The notes under the pieces are model-generated. The model was not told the origin of the DNA and ran no database searches. It worked only from the letters and a program-made list of their open reading frames with translations. From positions 1 through 33,026 of the forward strand of contig VBHX01000027.1 of the NCBI GenBank assembly GCA_005879945.1: DNA of 33,026 nucleotides, read 5' to 3'. This document shows positions 23,079 to 30,085 of this stretch, in pieces. Numbering within the stretch: position 1 is the first letter of the stretch; the number at the start of each line of letters is the position of its first letter. The stretch comes from Chloroflexota bacterium (GTDB lineage Bacteria; Chloroflexota; Dormibacteria; Dormibacterales; Dormibacteraceae). The position numbers were made by a program, and so were the translations under genes.

Positions 23079-24155
23079 TTAGGCGATGGTCACCGTCGGG
23101 TTCAGGTAGACGTCCTGAATCGCGTTTAGTAACTCGACTCCCTCCTTCATCGGGCGCTGGAACGATTTTCTGCCGCTGATCAACCCCATTCCGCCCGCGC
23201 GCTTGTTGATGACCGCGGTGCGGACGGCTTCTTTCAGGTCGCTCTCCCCGTGAGACTCTCCGCCGGAGTTGATGAGTCCGGCGCGGCCCATGTAGCAGTT
23301 GATCACCTGGTAGCGGCAGAGGTCGATCGGATGGTCGGTGGCGAGCTTGTCGTACATCCCCGGCGCTGTCTTGCCGAAGCCGATGACCTCGAACCCGCGG
23401 TTGGTGTCGGCCAGCTTCTGCTTGATGATGTCCGCCTCGATCGTCACGCCAAGGTGGTTGGCCTGGCCTGTCAGGTCGGCCGCGGTCTCGTAGTTGACTC
23501 CGTCCTTCTTGAAGCTGGAGTTGCGCAGGTAGCACCACAGGACGGTGGCCATGCCGAGCTCATGGGCGGCGTGGAAAGCGACCGCGATCTCCTGCAGCTG
23601 TCGATCCGACTCAGGTGAGCCGAAGTAGACGGTGGCGCCAAGCGCGACCGCGCCCAGCTCCCACGCTTCTTTGACGGTACCGAAGAGAACCTGGTCGTAC
23701 TTCGTTGGATAGGTAAGGAGCTCGTTGTGGTTGATCTTGCAGATGAACGGAATCCGGTGCGCATAGCGGCGCGCCACCGAGCCCAGAACGCCAAACGTCG
23801 ACGCCACCGCGTTACAGCTGCCCTCGATCGCCAGCTCGACGATCTTCTCGCCATCGAAGTAAATCGGGTTGGGGGCGAACGAAGAGCCGGCCGTGTGCTC
23901 AATCCCCTGGTCGACGGGAAGGATCGAAAGGTAGCCCGTGCCGGCCAGGCGGCCGTGCTCGAACAGCGACTGCAGGCTTCGGAGCACCCGCGTCGGCCGG
24001 TCGCTGTCCTTCCAGACCCTGTCCACGAAGTCGTGACCGGGGAGGTGCAGCAGCGACGCCGGCACCGTGTTGCACTTGTGTCCCAGGAGGTCCGCGGCGT
24101 CCGGGCCCAGGATCTCCTCCAACTTCCCCAGCGAGCCTTTGGTGACTGTTGCCAT
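23079..24155 (-). CDS. fbaB: Class I fructose-bisphosphate aldolase, DhnA/FbaB type
   Basis: A 358-residue Schiff-base aldolase of the archaeal/E. coli FbaB type. It contains [59 protein letters not shown] and the C-terminal phosphate-binding [16 protein letters not shown]. It splits fructose 1,6-bisphosphate into dihydroxyacetone phosphate and glyceraldehyde 3-phosphate, or runs in reverse in gluconeogenesis. Start ATG 24155 has AGAGGA five to six bases upstream. It is divergent from the diguanylate cyclase across an 87-base AT-richer gap and leads an overlapping minus-strand operon with the MBL hydrolase. Confidence 0.93.
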   Translation of the reverse strand: MATVTKGSLGKLEEILGPDAADLLGHKCNTVPASLLHLPGHDFVDRVWKDSDRPTRVLRSLQSLFEHGRLAGTGYLSILPVDQGIEHTAGSSFAPNPIYFDGEKIVELAIEGSCNAVASTFGVLGSVARRYAHRIPFICKINHNELLTYPTKYDQVLFGTVKEAWELGAVALGATVYFGSPESDRQLQEIAVAFHAAHELGMATVLWCYLRNSSFKKDGVNYETAADLTGQANHLGVTIEADIIKQKLADTNRGFEVIGFGKTAPGMYDKLATDHPIDLCRYQVINCYMGRAGLINSGGESHGESDLKEAVRTAVINKRAGGMGLISGRKSFQRPMKEGVELLNAIQDVYLNPTVTIA

Positions 24156-24203
24156 CAGTTCCTCTTACACATTTGGTTAGTCCGACAAGCGCTTTCGCGC
24201 AGG

Positions 24204-24243
24204 TTTCACTTATACGCTTGCGTCACTCTATAGTGCAGCCTCA
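24204..24243 (+). promoter_or_regulatory. Candidate promoter giving a leaderless diguanylate cyclase mRNA
   Basis: A strong -10 hexamer TATAGT at 24229-24234 ends eight bases before the A of ATG 24243. A possible -35 (TTCACT, 24205-24210) is 18 bases upstream. Transcription from this box would start at or next to the start codon. The gene has no ribosome-binding site upstream, which agrees with leaderless translation. This is inferred from spacing only. Confidence 0.55.
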
Positions 24244-25688
24244 TGACCGAGCGCGCTAGCGAACTCCTGAGCGGGCTCGCGGACCGCCTCTCGGCGGACT
24301 CCCGCGACAGCGGCAAGGTGGTCGCGGAATCGGTCCGGACGCTCGAGCCTGAGCTGCTCCGGATGCAGAAGGACGGCGCCTCGATCGACGACCTGGTCCG
24401 TACCTCCGTCGGCTTCCTGGAAATCCTCTTCCGTTCGCTCCGCGCCGATTCGCGCGTGCCCTGGCAGCAGTACTACACGCTGGCCCGCGAAGCCTCGCGC
24501 CGGTACGCGGAAAAGGGCATTCCACTGGAGTCGGTCATGGAAGGCCTCGCCGTCTTCCGCCGATCGGTGATCGCACGGGTCATGGAAGAGATGGCCGGCA
24601 ACGAACACGCCGACGAGGTCCTGCTGCTGGCACAGAGCCGGCTGGGCGACGTCGTCGAGCACCTCAACTCGAGCTTCATCCGCGGCTACCTCGACTACAC
24701 CGAGGCGCGTCACCGCGCCAGCCAGAGCGAGCTGCATGGGCTGTATCAGATCGCGAGCGCGCTCGGACGATCGCTGGACCGGGCCGAGATCGCCGAGGTT
24801 GGCCTCCGCGAGACATTGAAGGTGTTGCGCCTGCAGGCGGGAGCCGTCTGGACGCGCGAGGGGGCGCGGCTGACGCTGGCCAAGACGGTCGGCCTTCAGA
24901 CCGGCGAGGAGGAGGAGTTCGAATCGGGGCGGTTGGGGGCGCGCGTGCGCGTGGTCGAGATCGCGTCGGGGCAGGCCGAGTCGCGCGTCGACCGCATCAC
25001 CGGCGAGTGGAGCGCGATCCGCGCGGAGCTGCGGACAAAAGGAATGCTCCTCGGCGCCATGACGGTGGCCACGCGACTACCCCGAACATTCGAGCCCAGC
25101 GACCTCGAGTTCGTCGCCGCCGTCGCCGACCAGATCGCGGTGGCGTTGGATCGCGCGCGCCAGCACACGAAGGAGGCGCGGACCGACTACCTCACAGGGC
25201 TCGCCAACCGGCCCGAGTTCGAGCGAGCGATCGACAGGGCGGTTGCGGCATCGCAGCGCCACAAGCGGCGGCTGGCGCTGATGATGATCGACCTCGACAA
25301 CCTCAAGGAGATCAACGACTCGCACGGCCATCACATCGGCGACGAGGCGATACGAGTCCTGGCTTCAGAGCTGCAACGAGCAGTTCGAGCAACGGACACA
25401 TGCGGGCGCCTGGGAGGCGACGAGTTCGGGGTCGCGATGCCCGATGCCGACGAGCGCCACGCCAACGAGGTCGGCGCACGCGTGCGCGCATCGCTCGAAG
25501 ATCTCAACCGCAACGCGAAGACGCCGGTGCCGGTGGAGTTCAGCATTGGCGTGGTCGCCTGGCGGCCTGGGATGGACTGGCAGGCGATGTACCTGGTCGC
25601 CGACAAGGCGCTATACGTCGACAAGCGACGCCGGCACGCACACCGCAAGAAGGTGAGCTCCAGCCGCGCGCAGGGCGCTTCTGGCTAA
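24243..25688 (+). CDS. Diguanylate cyclase (RsbRD-like N-term, GAF-like, GGDEF)
   Basis: A 481-residue soluble signalling protein that should make cyclic di-GMP. Residues 1-150 are all-helical and resemble the RsbRD/PucR-associated N-terminal domain (YYTLAREASRRYAEKGIPLE, then SVMEGLAVFRRSVI). Residues about 160-305 look like a GAF domain (LYQIASALGRSLDRAEIAEV to FVAAVADQIAVALDRAR). Residues 312-470 are a GGDEF domain with DYLTGLANR (315-323), the substrate segment DLDNLKEINDSHGHHIGD and an intact GGDEF at 391-395. The inhibitory I-site RxxD is present as RATD (382-385), five residues before GGDEF, so product feedback is expected. No EAL domain and no membrane helix. The glycosylase gene starts 10 bases downstream. 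Confidence 0.92.
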   Translation: MTERASELLSGLADRLSADSRDSGKVVAESVRTLEPELLRMQKDGASIDDLVRTSVGFLEILFRSLRADSRVPWQQYYTLAREASRRYAEKGIPLESVMEGLAVFRRSVIARVMEEMAGNEHADEVLLLAQSRLGDVVEHLNSSFIRGYLDYTEARHRASQSELHGLYQIASALGRSLDRAEIAEVGLRETLKVLRLQAGAVWTREGARLTLAKTVGLQTGEEEEFESGRLGARVRVVEIASGQAESRVDRITGEWSAIRAELRTKGMLLGAMTVATRLPRTFEPSDLEFVAAVADQIAVALDRARQHTKEARTDYLTGLANRPEFERAIDRAVAASQRHKRRLALMMIDLDNLKEINDSHGHHIGDEAIRVLASELQRAVRATDTCGRLGGDEFGVAMPDADERHANEVGARVRASLEDLNRNAKTPVPVEFSIGVVAWRPGMDWQAMYLVADKALYVDKRRRHAHRKKVSSSRAQGASG

Positions 25689-25698
25689 CCGCGCTGCA

Positions 25699-26280
25699 AT
25701 GACCGATGCGCGCCCCGACGAGGGGGTCGTGCTCGGTCCCGAATTCTTCGCTCGCGACACCGTCACCGTCGCTCGCGACGTGCTGGGCAAGCTCCTGGTC
25801 CGCGAGGTCGGCGGTGTGAGGTTATGGGGCAGGCTCGTCGAGGTCGAGGCTTATCTCGGACCGGATGACCTCGCGGCGCATTCCGTGGGCGGGCGGCGCA
25901 CCCCGCGCACGGAGGTCATGTATGGGCCGCCGGGCCGAGCCTACGTGTATCTCACCTACGGAATGCACCACTGCCTCAACTTCGTTACCCGATCCGAGGG
26001 TCTGCCGCAAGCCGTGCTGGTGCGCGCCATCGAACCGGGACCTGGTGTGGGCCGGGCCGCCGGCCCCGGCCTCGTTTGCAGCGCGCTCGACATCGACCGG
26101 CGTTTGAACGGCGTCCAGCTGGTGCCGCCAGACCTCTATGTCGTAGACGACCACGGGCCACGGCGACGAATCCATGTCACGCCACGGATCGGGGTCCAGA
26201 ATTCAGGCGAGTGGGCGGCCCGGCCCCTGCGATTCTGCTGGGATTCGCCCTACCTCTCGCGCAAGCTCAAGAAGATGTAA
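25699..26280 (+). CDS. 3-methyladenine DNA glycosylase (AAG/Mpg type)
   Basis: A 193-residue base-excision repair enzyme of the alkyladenine glycosylase fold. It has FFARDTVTVARDVLGKLLV at the N-terminus, the catalytic-loop motif GRLVEVEAYLGPDDLAAHS (E48/E50 region), the DNA-intercalation and binding segment GPPGRAYVYLTYGMHHCLN, and VLVRAIEPG followed by GPGLVCSALDI. It removes alkylated and deaminated purines such as 3-methyladenine and hypoxanthine. Length is normal for bacterial members. It lies close behind the diguanylate cyclase gene, and its stop is six bases from that of the convergent cupin gene. Confidence 0.93.
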   Translation: MTDARPDEGVVLGPEFFARDTVTVARDVLGKLLVREVGGVRLWGRLVEVEAYLGPDDLAAHSVGGRRTPRTEVMYGPPGRAYVYLTYGMHHCLNFVTRSEGLPQAVLVRAIEPGPGVGRAAGPGLVCSALDIDRRLNGVQLVPPDLYVVDDHGPRRRIHVTPRIGVQNSGEWAARPLRFCWDSPYLSRKLKKM

Positions 26281-26286
26281 GGGAGC

Positions 26287-26652
26287 CTACGGCCAGTGCG
26301 GGGTCGAGGGCTCGCCGCGTTTCAACTCCGCCCAGTCCGCTCGCAATGGCGCGAAAACGTCCGCCACCGTGCATCCCTCCGGACCCGCCACCGCCTCGTG
26401 CGGCACGTGGCTCGGGATCACGTACGTATCGCCAGGGTGGAGGACTCGCTTGTCGGACCCGACCCGAAAGTCGAGGGTCCCTTTGATCACGAATCCCAGC
26501 TGCTCGTTTTCGTGATGGTGCTCGGGCAGCTTGGCGTTGGGCTCGAGGTCTACGACCGCCATCGTCATGCGCTCGCCGTTCACGGCGCGCGCGGCGATGC
26601 CGTCGCGAATCAGGTGCGGACGTATGTTGCGGATCGCCTCGAAGACTTTCAT
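26287..26652 (-). CDS. Single-domain cupin protein
   Basis: A 121-residue conserved beta-barrel cupin. Motif 1 is PEHHHENEQLGFVIKGTLDF, with three consecutive histidines and a glutamate for metal binding; motif 2 is PGDTYVIPSHVPHEAV, giving the last histidine. Such proteins serve as small isomerases, dioxygenases or sensors; the reaction is unknown. The start ATG 26652 overlaps the thiolase stop (ATGA). The open frame continues upstream inside the thiolase gene but has no family similarity there. Confidence 0.82.
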   Translation of the reverse strand: MKVFEAIRNIRPHLIRDGIAARAVNGERMTMAVVDLEPNAKLPEHHHENEQLGFVIKGTLDFRVGSDKRVLHPGDTYVIPSHVPHEAVAGPEGCTVADVFAPLRADWAELKRGEPSTPHWP

Positions 26653-27812
26653 TCGATAACGCGGTCGATGATCGTCGCGGTGCCAAGCCCGCCGCCGCAG
26701 CACATGGTCTCGAGACCATAGCGAAGGTCGCGGCGCTCGAGCTCGTAGAGCAGGCGGTTCATGAGGATCGCACCGGAGGCGCCCAGCGGGTGCCCGACCG
26801 CGATCGCGCCGCCGTTGACGTTGGTCTTGTCCAGGTCCGCGCCGGTTTCCTTCTGCCATGCGAGCACGACGGACGCGAAAGCCTCGTTGACCTCGAACAG
26901 GTCGATGCTCTTCAGGTCGAGGCCGGCCCGCTTCAACACCGCAGCCGTGCCGGGGATCGGGCCCTCAAGCATCAGCACGGGGTCGGTGCCGACGACGGCT
27001 TGCGCGCGGATGCGCGCCCGCGGCCGGAGGCCAAGCTCCTTGGCCTTGTCGAGTGACATCAGGAGGACGGCGGCCGCTCCGTCGGAGATCTGGCTGGAGT
27101 TGCCCGCCGTGATCGAATGCTCGGGATTGAACGCAGGCTGCAAAGCGGCGGTCGCCTCATAGCTCGCGTTCGCGCGGATGCCCTCGTCCTTGCTGAAGAG
27201 CTGGGTGTGTCCGTTGCCCTCGACGGGCAGGTTCACCGGCATGATCTGCGAGGTGAAGTAGCCCTTCTCGGTGGCCGCCTGCGCGAGCTTGTGACTGCGC
27301 ACTCCGAACTCGTCCATGTGCTGCCTCGAGATTCCGTACTTGCGCGCCATCAGCTCGGCGGAGATTCCCTGCGGCACGAGGTCGTAGAGCTCCATGAGCT
27401 CGGGCGGGAACGGCGTTCCTGGCGACACGGCGTTGGATCCCATCGGCACGCGGCTCATCGACTCCACACCGCCCGCGACCGTGATGTCGCAGACGCCCGA
27501 CTGGATGAGATTGGCCGCGAAATGCACCGCCTGCTGGCTCGAGCCGCACTGACGGTCGACAGTGGTCGCGGGGGTGGTGACGGGGAAGCCTGCGGTGAGC
27601 CATGCGCTGCGCGCGACGTTCAACGATTGCTCGCCGACCTGGCTCACGCAGCCGAAGACGACGTCCTCGACAAGCTCCGGCTTGATGCCCGCGCGGCCGA
27701 CGATCTCTTTCAACACGAGCGAAGCGAGAACGACGGGGTGGGTGTCCTTGAGCTTTCCGTTGCGACGACCGATTGGCGTTCGCACCGCCTCGACGATCAC
27801 GACTTCCCGCAT
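26649..27812 (-). CDS. Acetyl-CoA acetyltransferase (thiolase)
   Basis: A 387-residue thiolase. The acylated nucleophile is C89 in VDRQCGSSQQAVHF; the other catalytic motifs are VNEAFA (NEAF), AIAVGHPLGASGA (His) and TMCCGGGLGTA (second Cys). It condenses two acetyl-CoA to acetoacetyl-CoA or cleaves longer 3-ketoacyl-CoA in beta-oxidation; sequence motifs alone do not separate the two. ATG 27812 is the start because AAGGAGG ends eight bases upstream; the in-frame TTG at 27818 would be only two bases from that site. It is first in a two-gene operon with the cupin, behind a candidate promoter at 27859-27887. Confidence 0.93.
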   Translation of the reverse strand: MREVVIVEAVRTPIGRRNGKLKDTHPVVLASLVLKEIVGRAGIKPELVEDVVFGCVSQVGEQSLNVARSAWLTAGFPVTTPATTVDRQCGSSQQAVHFAANLIQSGVCDITVAGGVESMSRVPMGSNAVSPGTPFPPELMELYDLVPQGISAELMARKYGISRQHMDEFGVRSHKLAQAATEKGYFTSQIMPVNLPVEGNGHTQLFSKDEGIRANASYEATAALQPAFNPEHSITAGNSSQISDGAAAVLLMSLDKAKELGLRPRARIRAQAVVGTDPVLMLEGPIPGTAAVLKRAGLDLKSIDLFEVNEAFASVVLAWQKETGADLDKTNVNGGAIAVGHPLGASGAILMNRLLYELERRDLRYGLETMCCGGGLGTATIIDRVIE

Positions 27813-27856
27813 GTTCAACGCCTCCTTACAGCCCTGGTGTCGTCGATTCTACGATC

Positions 27857-27887
27857 GCGCACTAATGCGCACTTGAAATGGTGTCAA
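27857..27887 (-). promoter_or_regulatory. Candidate thiolase promoter overlapped by an inverted repeat
   Basis: On the minus strand a perfect -35 box TTGACA (27887-27882) is followed after 17 bases by TAGTGC (27864-27859), a weak -10. A perfect inverted repeat GCGCA-CTAA-TGCGC (27857-27870) covers that -10. A second possible -10, TAGAAT (27851-27846), lies further downstream without a good -35. The repeat is placed like a repressor operator; the binding protein is unknown. Confidence 0.45.
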
Positions 27888-27938
27888 GCCCCTAAAAATT
27901 TGCCTGGCTCCCGGATTTTTTTATCTGTTGACGCGCTC

Positions 27939-28121
27939 TTAGGCCCCTGTTAACTTTCGCGTCGCCCCAAGCGGCTGAGTACGGTAAACCTGAGGATACC
28001 GAACGTCGAGTAGGTGGAAGGTGCGGCGCAAGCCGTGGCTGGAAAGCGAAAAACGCATAGGGGACTTCAGGGTAAACAGGAAGGTCTCTTGGGGCATCTC
28101 TTTTCCACAGAGGATGCACAC
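27939..28121 (-). CDS. Possible small CxxC protein
   Basis: A 60-residue candidate starting at GTG 28121, seven bases after the stop of the upstream 105-residue gene; GAGGAG overlaps that stop and could serve as its ribosome-binding site. It begins VCILCGKEMPQETFLFTL, with one CxxCG knuckle close to the N-terminus, then PMRFSLSSHGL and a basic tail. Only one Cys pair is present, so a full zinc ribbon would need His ligands or dimerisation. Coding status is uncertain: the stretch is less GC-rich than its neighbours and the sequence matches no family I know. If it is not coding, 27888-28128 holds no gene that I can see. Confidence 0.3.
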   Translation of the reverse strand: MCILCGKEMPQETFLFTLKSPMRFSLSSHGLRRTFHLLDVRYPQVYRTQPLGATRKLTGA

Positions 28122-28128
28122 CCGCTCC

Positions 28129-28446
28129 TCAATTCGAAAATCCCCACTTCTGCGCTTCCGCGCACGCTTTGTCCACAGCATCGCCGTCCACATTCGCGTG
28201 CTCGCTCATGAGCCTTTCCAGCCCGTCGGACAGGCGCGCCACCGGCACTGGATCTTCGTAGTGCAGCCAGTGGTACGCGACCGGCTCTGACCACGGAATT
28301 CCCTTGGCGGCGTAGAGGCCGCGATGGCTGTCGAGGACGATGAGCTCGACCTGTCGGAGGAGGCTCGGGTCACCGGTGGTGAGTCGCTCGAAGTCCTGCG
28401 CGGCCATCCAGGCAAGGAGGCGCTGGAGGCGCTGCTCAGGCCTCAA
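28129..28446 (-). CDS. Hypothetical 105-residue protein
   Basis: A soluble protein of unknown function starting at TTG 28446, whose TTGA overlaps the stop of the phosphoribosyltransferase fusion gene. It is mostly helical (LQRLLAWMAAQDFERLTTG, SDGLERLMSEHA), with a central strand VELIVLDSHRGLYAAKG and an aromatic stretch VAYHWLHYEDPVPVARL. The tight overlap argues for co-expression with, and possibly interaction with, the fusion protein upstream. No motif allows a functional call. Confidence 0.5.
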   Translation of the reverse strand: MRPEQRLQRLLAWMAAQDFERLTTGDPSLLRQVELIVLDSHRGLYAAKGIPWSEPVAYHWLHYEDPVPVARLSDGLERLMSEHANVDGDAVDKACAEAQKWGFSN

Positions 28447-29423
28447 TTAGGGGCTTGGGCGGCCAGCTCGAACACGCTCGCCTTGAGCGCACAAATGAAA
28501 GGAAGGTTGCGGTACAGCTCGCGATAGTCGAGGCCGTAGCCGACGACGTAGTCGTTGGGGATCTGGAAGCCGACGTAGCGGACGGGCACGTCGGCCAGCC
28601 GCCGGCCGGGGCGGTTCAGCAGGGTCACGACCTCGATGGAGGCTGGGCCCCGCTCGCGCAGCTTCGAGAGCACGTAGTCGAGGGTCAGGCCGGTGTTGAC
28701 GATGTCTTCGACGAGCAGCACGTGGCGGTCCTTGATCGGGTAATCGATGTCGCGCGCGATTCGGACGCGTTCATGGGGCTGCGCGCCGGCGAACCGCCTC
28801 AGATCAAGGTAGTCGATGACGAACGGGACCTTGATCTGGCGCGCGAGGTCGGCGAGAAAGAACGTCACACCCTTGAGCACGCCGACGAGAACGATGGAGC
28901 TCCCGCGATATTCGCGCGAGATCTTTCGCGCCAGGGCTCGCACGCGGGTCTCGAGCTCGACCGGTGAGATGAGGATGCTGCCGATGTCCTCCTTGCGCAG
29001 GTGCTGCACCTCGAGCGCGCCGTAGCCAGCCTTCGTCAGCAGCTGCTGATAGTCCTTGCGGTACAGCAGCCGCACGTTGACGTCCGGGTAGATCTCCCGC
29101 AGCATCCGCAGCTTGCGGTTCTTCGGGGTCACGAGCGCCTGCTTCATCGTGGTCAGCTCGACGTACAGGTCGTGCTCCGGTAGATAGAAGTCGGGCGTGA
29201 ACATCTCCGACACTTTCGTGCCGTCCCAGGAGATCGGGAATGAGACGGGCTCATAGACCCAGCGGATCCGGTAGTAATCGAGGAACCGCGCGAACTCCTG
29301 CTCCGACGGATGCGCGAACTCGATCCTTGAATGCGCCGGCCCGGATCGCCTGACAAGGCGCGACCGCTGCCTGACTGGGCGGCGCCATTTTTGCGGGACG
29401 GAGAGCTGGGGAGACGACGCCAA
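28443..29423 (-). CDS. PD-(D/E)XK-like domain fused to hypoxanthine phosphoribosyltransferase-like domain
   Basis: A 326-residue two-domain protein. Residues about 35-130 look like a PD-(D/E)XK-type nuclease core: EQEFARFLDYYRIRWVYEP, then FTPDFYLPEHDLYVELTTMK with P77-D78 and E89-x-T91 (K94 nearby), then NRKLRMLREIYPDVNVRLLY. Residues 145-320 are a purine phosphoribosyltransferase with SIVLVGVLKGVTFFLADL, the PRPP loop VLLVEDIVNTGLTLDYV (235-251) and the purine-side segment DYVVGYGLDYRELYRNLP. Two departures stand out: the usual EDIVDTG base Asp is Asn (N243), and the mobile-loop SSYG motif is replaced by RRFAGAQPHE. So catalysis as a standard Hpt is doubtful. TTG 29423 gives the longest form; the start is uncertain. 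It is divergent from pcm. Confidence 0.8.
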   Translation of the reverse strand: MASSPQLSVPQKWRRPVRQRSRLVRRSGPAHSRIEFAHPSEQEFARFLDYYRIRWVYEPVSFPISWDGTKVSEMFTPDFYLPEHDLYVELTTMKQALVTPKNRKLRMLREIYPDVNVRLLYRKDYQQLLTKAGYGALEVQHLRKEDIGSILISPVELETRVRALARKISREYRGSSIVLVGVLKGVTFFLADLARQIKVPFVIDYLDLRRFAGAQPHERVRIARDIDYPIKDRHVLLVEDIVNTGLTLDYVLSKLRERGPASIEVVTLLNRPGRRLADVPVRYVGFQIPNDYVVGYGLDYRELYRNLPFICALKASVFELAAQAPN

Positions 29424-29464
29424 GGAAACGCCGAGATTGTACTCTCACCGAACTGGGGGCCTTT

Positions 29465-30085
29465 ATGAGCACACCGGCGCAACGGATGGTCGCCGAGCAG
29501 CTACTGCCCAACGGCGTCACCGATCCGCGCGTAATCCAGGTCATGTCGCAGGTCCCGCGCGAGGAGTTCCTCGCCGGCCGGCTGCGCCGTCACGCATACG
29601 AGAATCGCGCGCTGGCCATCGATTGCGGCCAGACCATCTCGCAGCCGCTGGTCGTCGCGCTGATGACGCAGGCACTCGCGCCGAAACCGGAAGACAACGC
29701 GCTCGAGGTGGGCACGGGGTCGGGCTACCAGGCCGCGGTCTTGAGCCGGCTCGTGCGCAACCTCGTGACCCTCGAGCTCGAGCCCGCCCTTGCCGAGCAC
29801 GCATCGGAGGTGTTGAAGAGACTCGGCTACGACAACGTCGAGGTGGCGGTGGCGGACGGCACGCTTGGCTGGCCGGCACGTGCGCCCTACGACGTCATCC
29901 TGGTCGCGGCCGCCTCACCCGACGTGCCGCCCGCGCTCATCGATCAGCTGGCGGACGGAGGCCGACTTGTGATCCCGCTCGGACACGCCACGGATGAGCA
30001 CCAGGACCTGCGCCTCTACGAACGGCACGGAGACACGCTGGCGTCGCGGTCGTTGTTCGCGGTGCGCTTCGTCCCCTTGCGTTAG
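29465..30085 (+). CDS. pcm: Protein-L-isoaspartate O-methyltransferase
   Basis: A 206-residue SAM-dependent repair enzyme that methylates isoaspartyl residues in damaged proteins. Family motifs are MVAEQL, VPREEFL, DCGQTISQP (residues 53-61, the substrate-side motif), the SAM motif ALEVGTGSGYQAAVLS (79-94), LELEPALAEHA, and YDVILVAAASPDVPPALIDQLADGGRLVIPLG (cited by its ends). Start ATG 29465 has GGGGG seven to eight bases upstream. It is divergent from the phosphoribosyltransferase fusion across 41 bases, and its stop overlaps that of the convergent UPF0182 gene. Confidence 0.93.
   Translation: MSTPAQRMVAEQLLPNGVTDPRVIQVMSQVPREEFLAGRLRRHAYENRALAIDCGQTISQPLVVALMTQALAPKPEDNALEVGTGSGYQAAVLSRLVRNLVTLELEPALAEHASEVLKRLGYDNVEVAVADGTLGWPARAPYDVILVAAASPDVPPALIDQLADGGRLVIPLGHATDEHQDLRLYERHGDTLASRSLFAVRFVPLR

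Noticed and set aside
23085-23538. N-terminal extension of the MBL-hydrolase frame
   Set aside because: It lies inside the aldolase gene in another frame and shows no similarity to hydrolases.
27888-27935. Possible rho-independent terminator near the seven-T run at 27918-27924
   Set aside because: I could not find a stable GC-rich stem directly ahead of the T-run on either strand.
27117-27953. 278-codon plus-strand open frame opposite the thiolase gene
   Set aside because: Composition is that of an antisense shadow; the thiolase with all catalytic motifs lies on the other strand.
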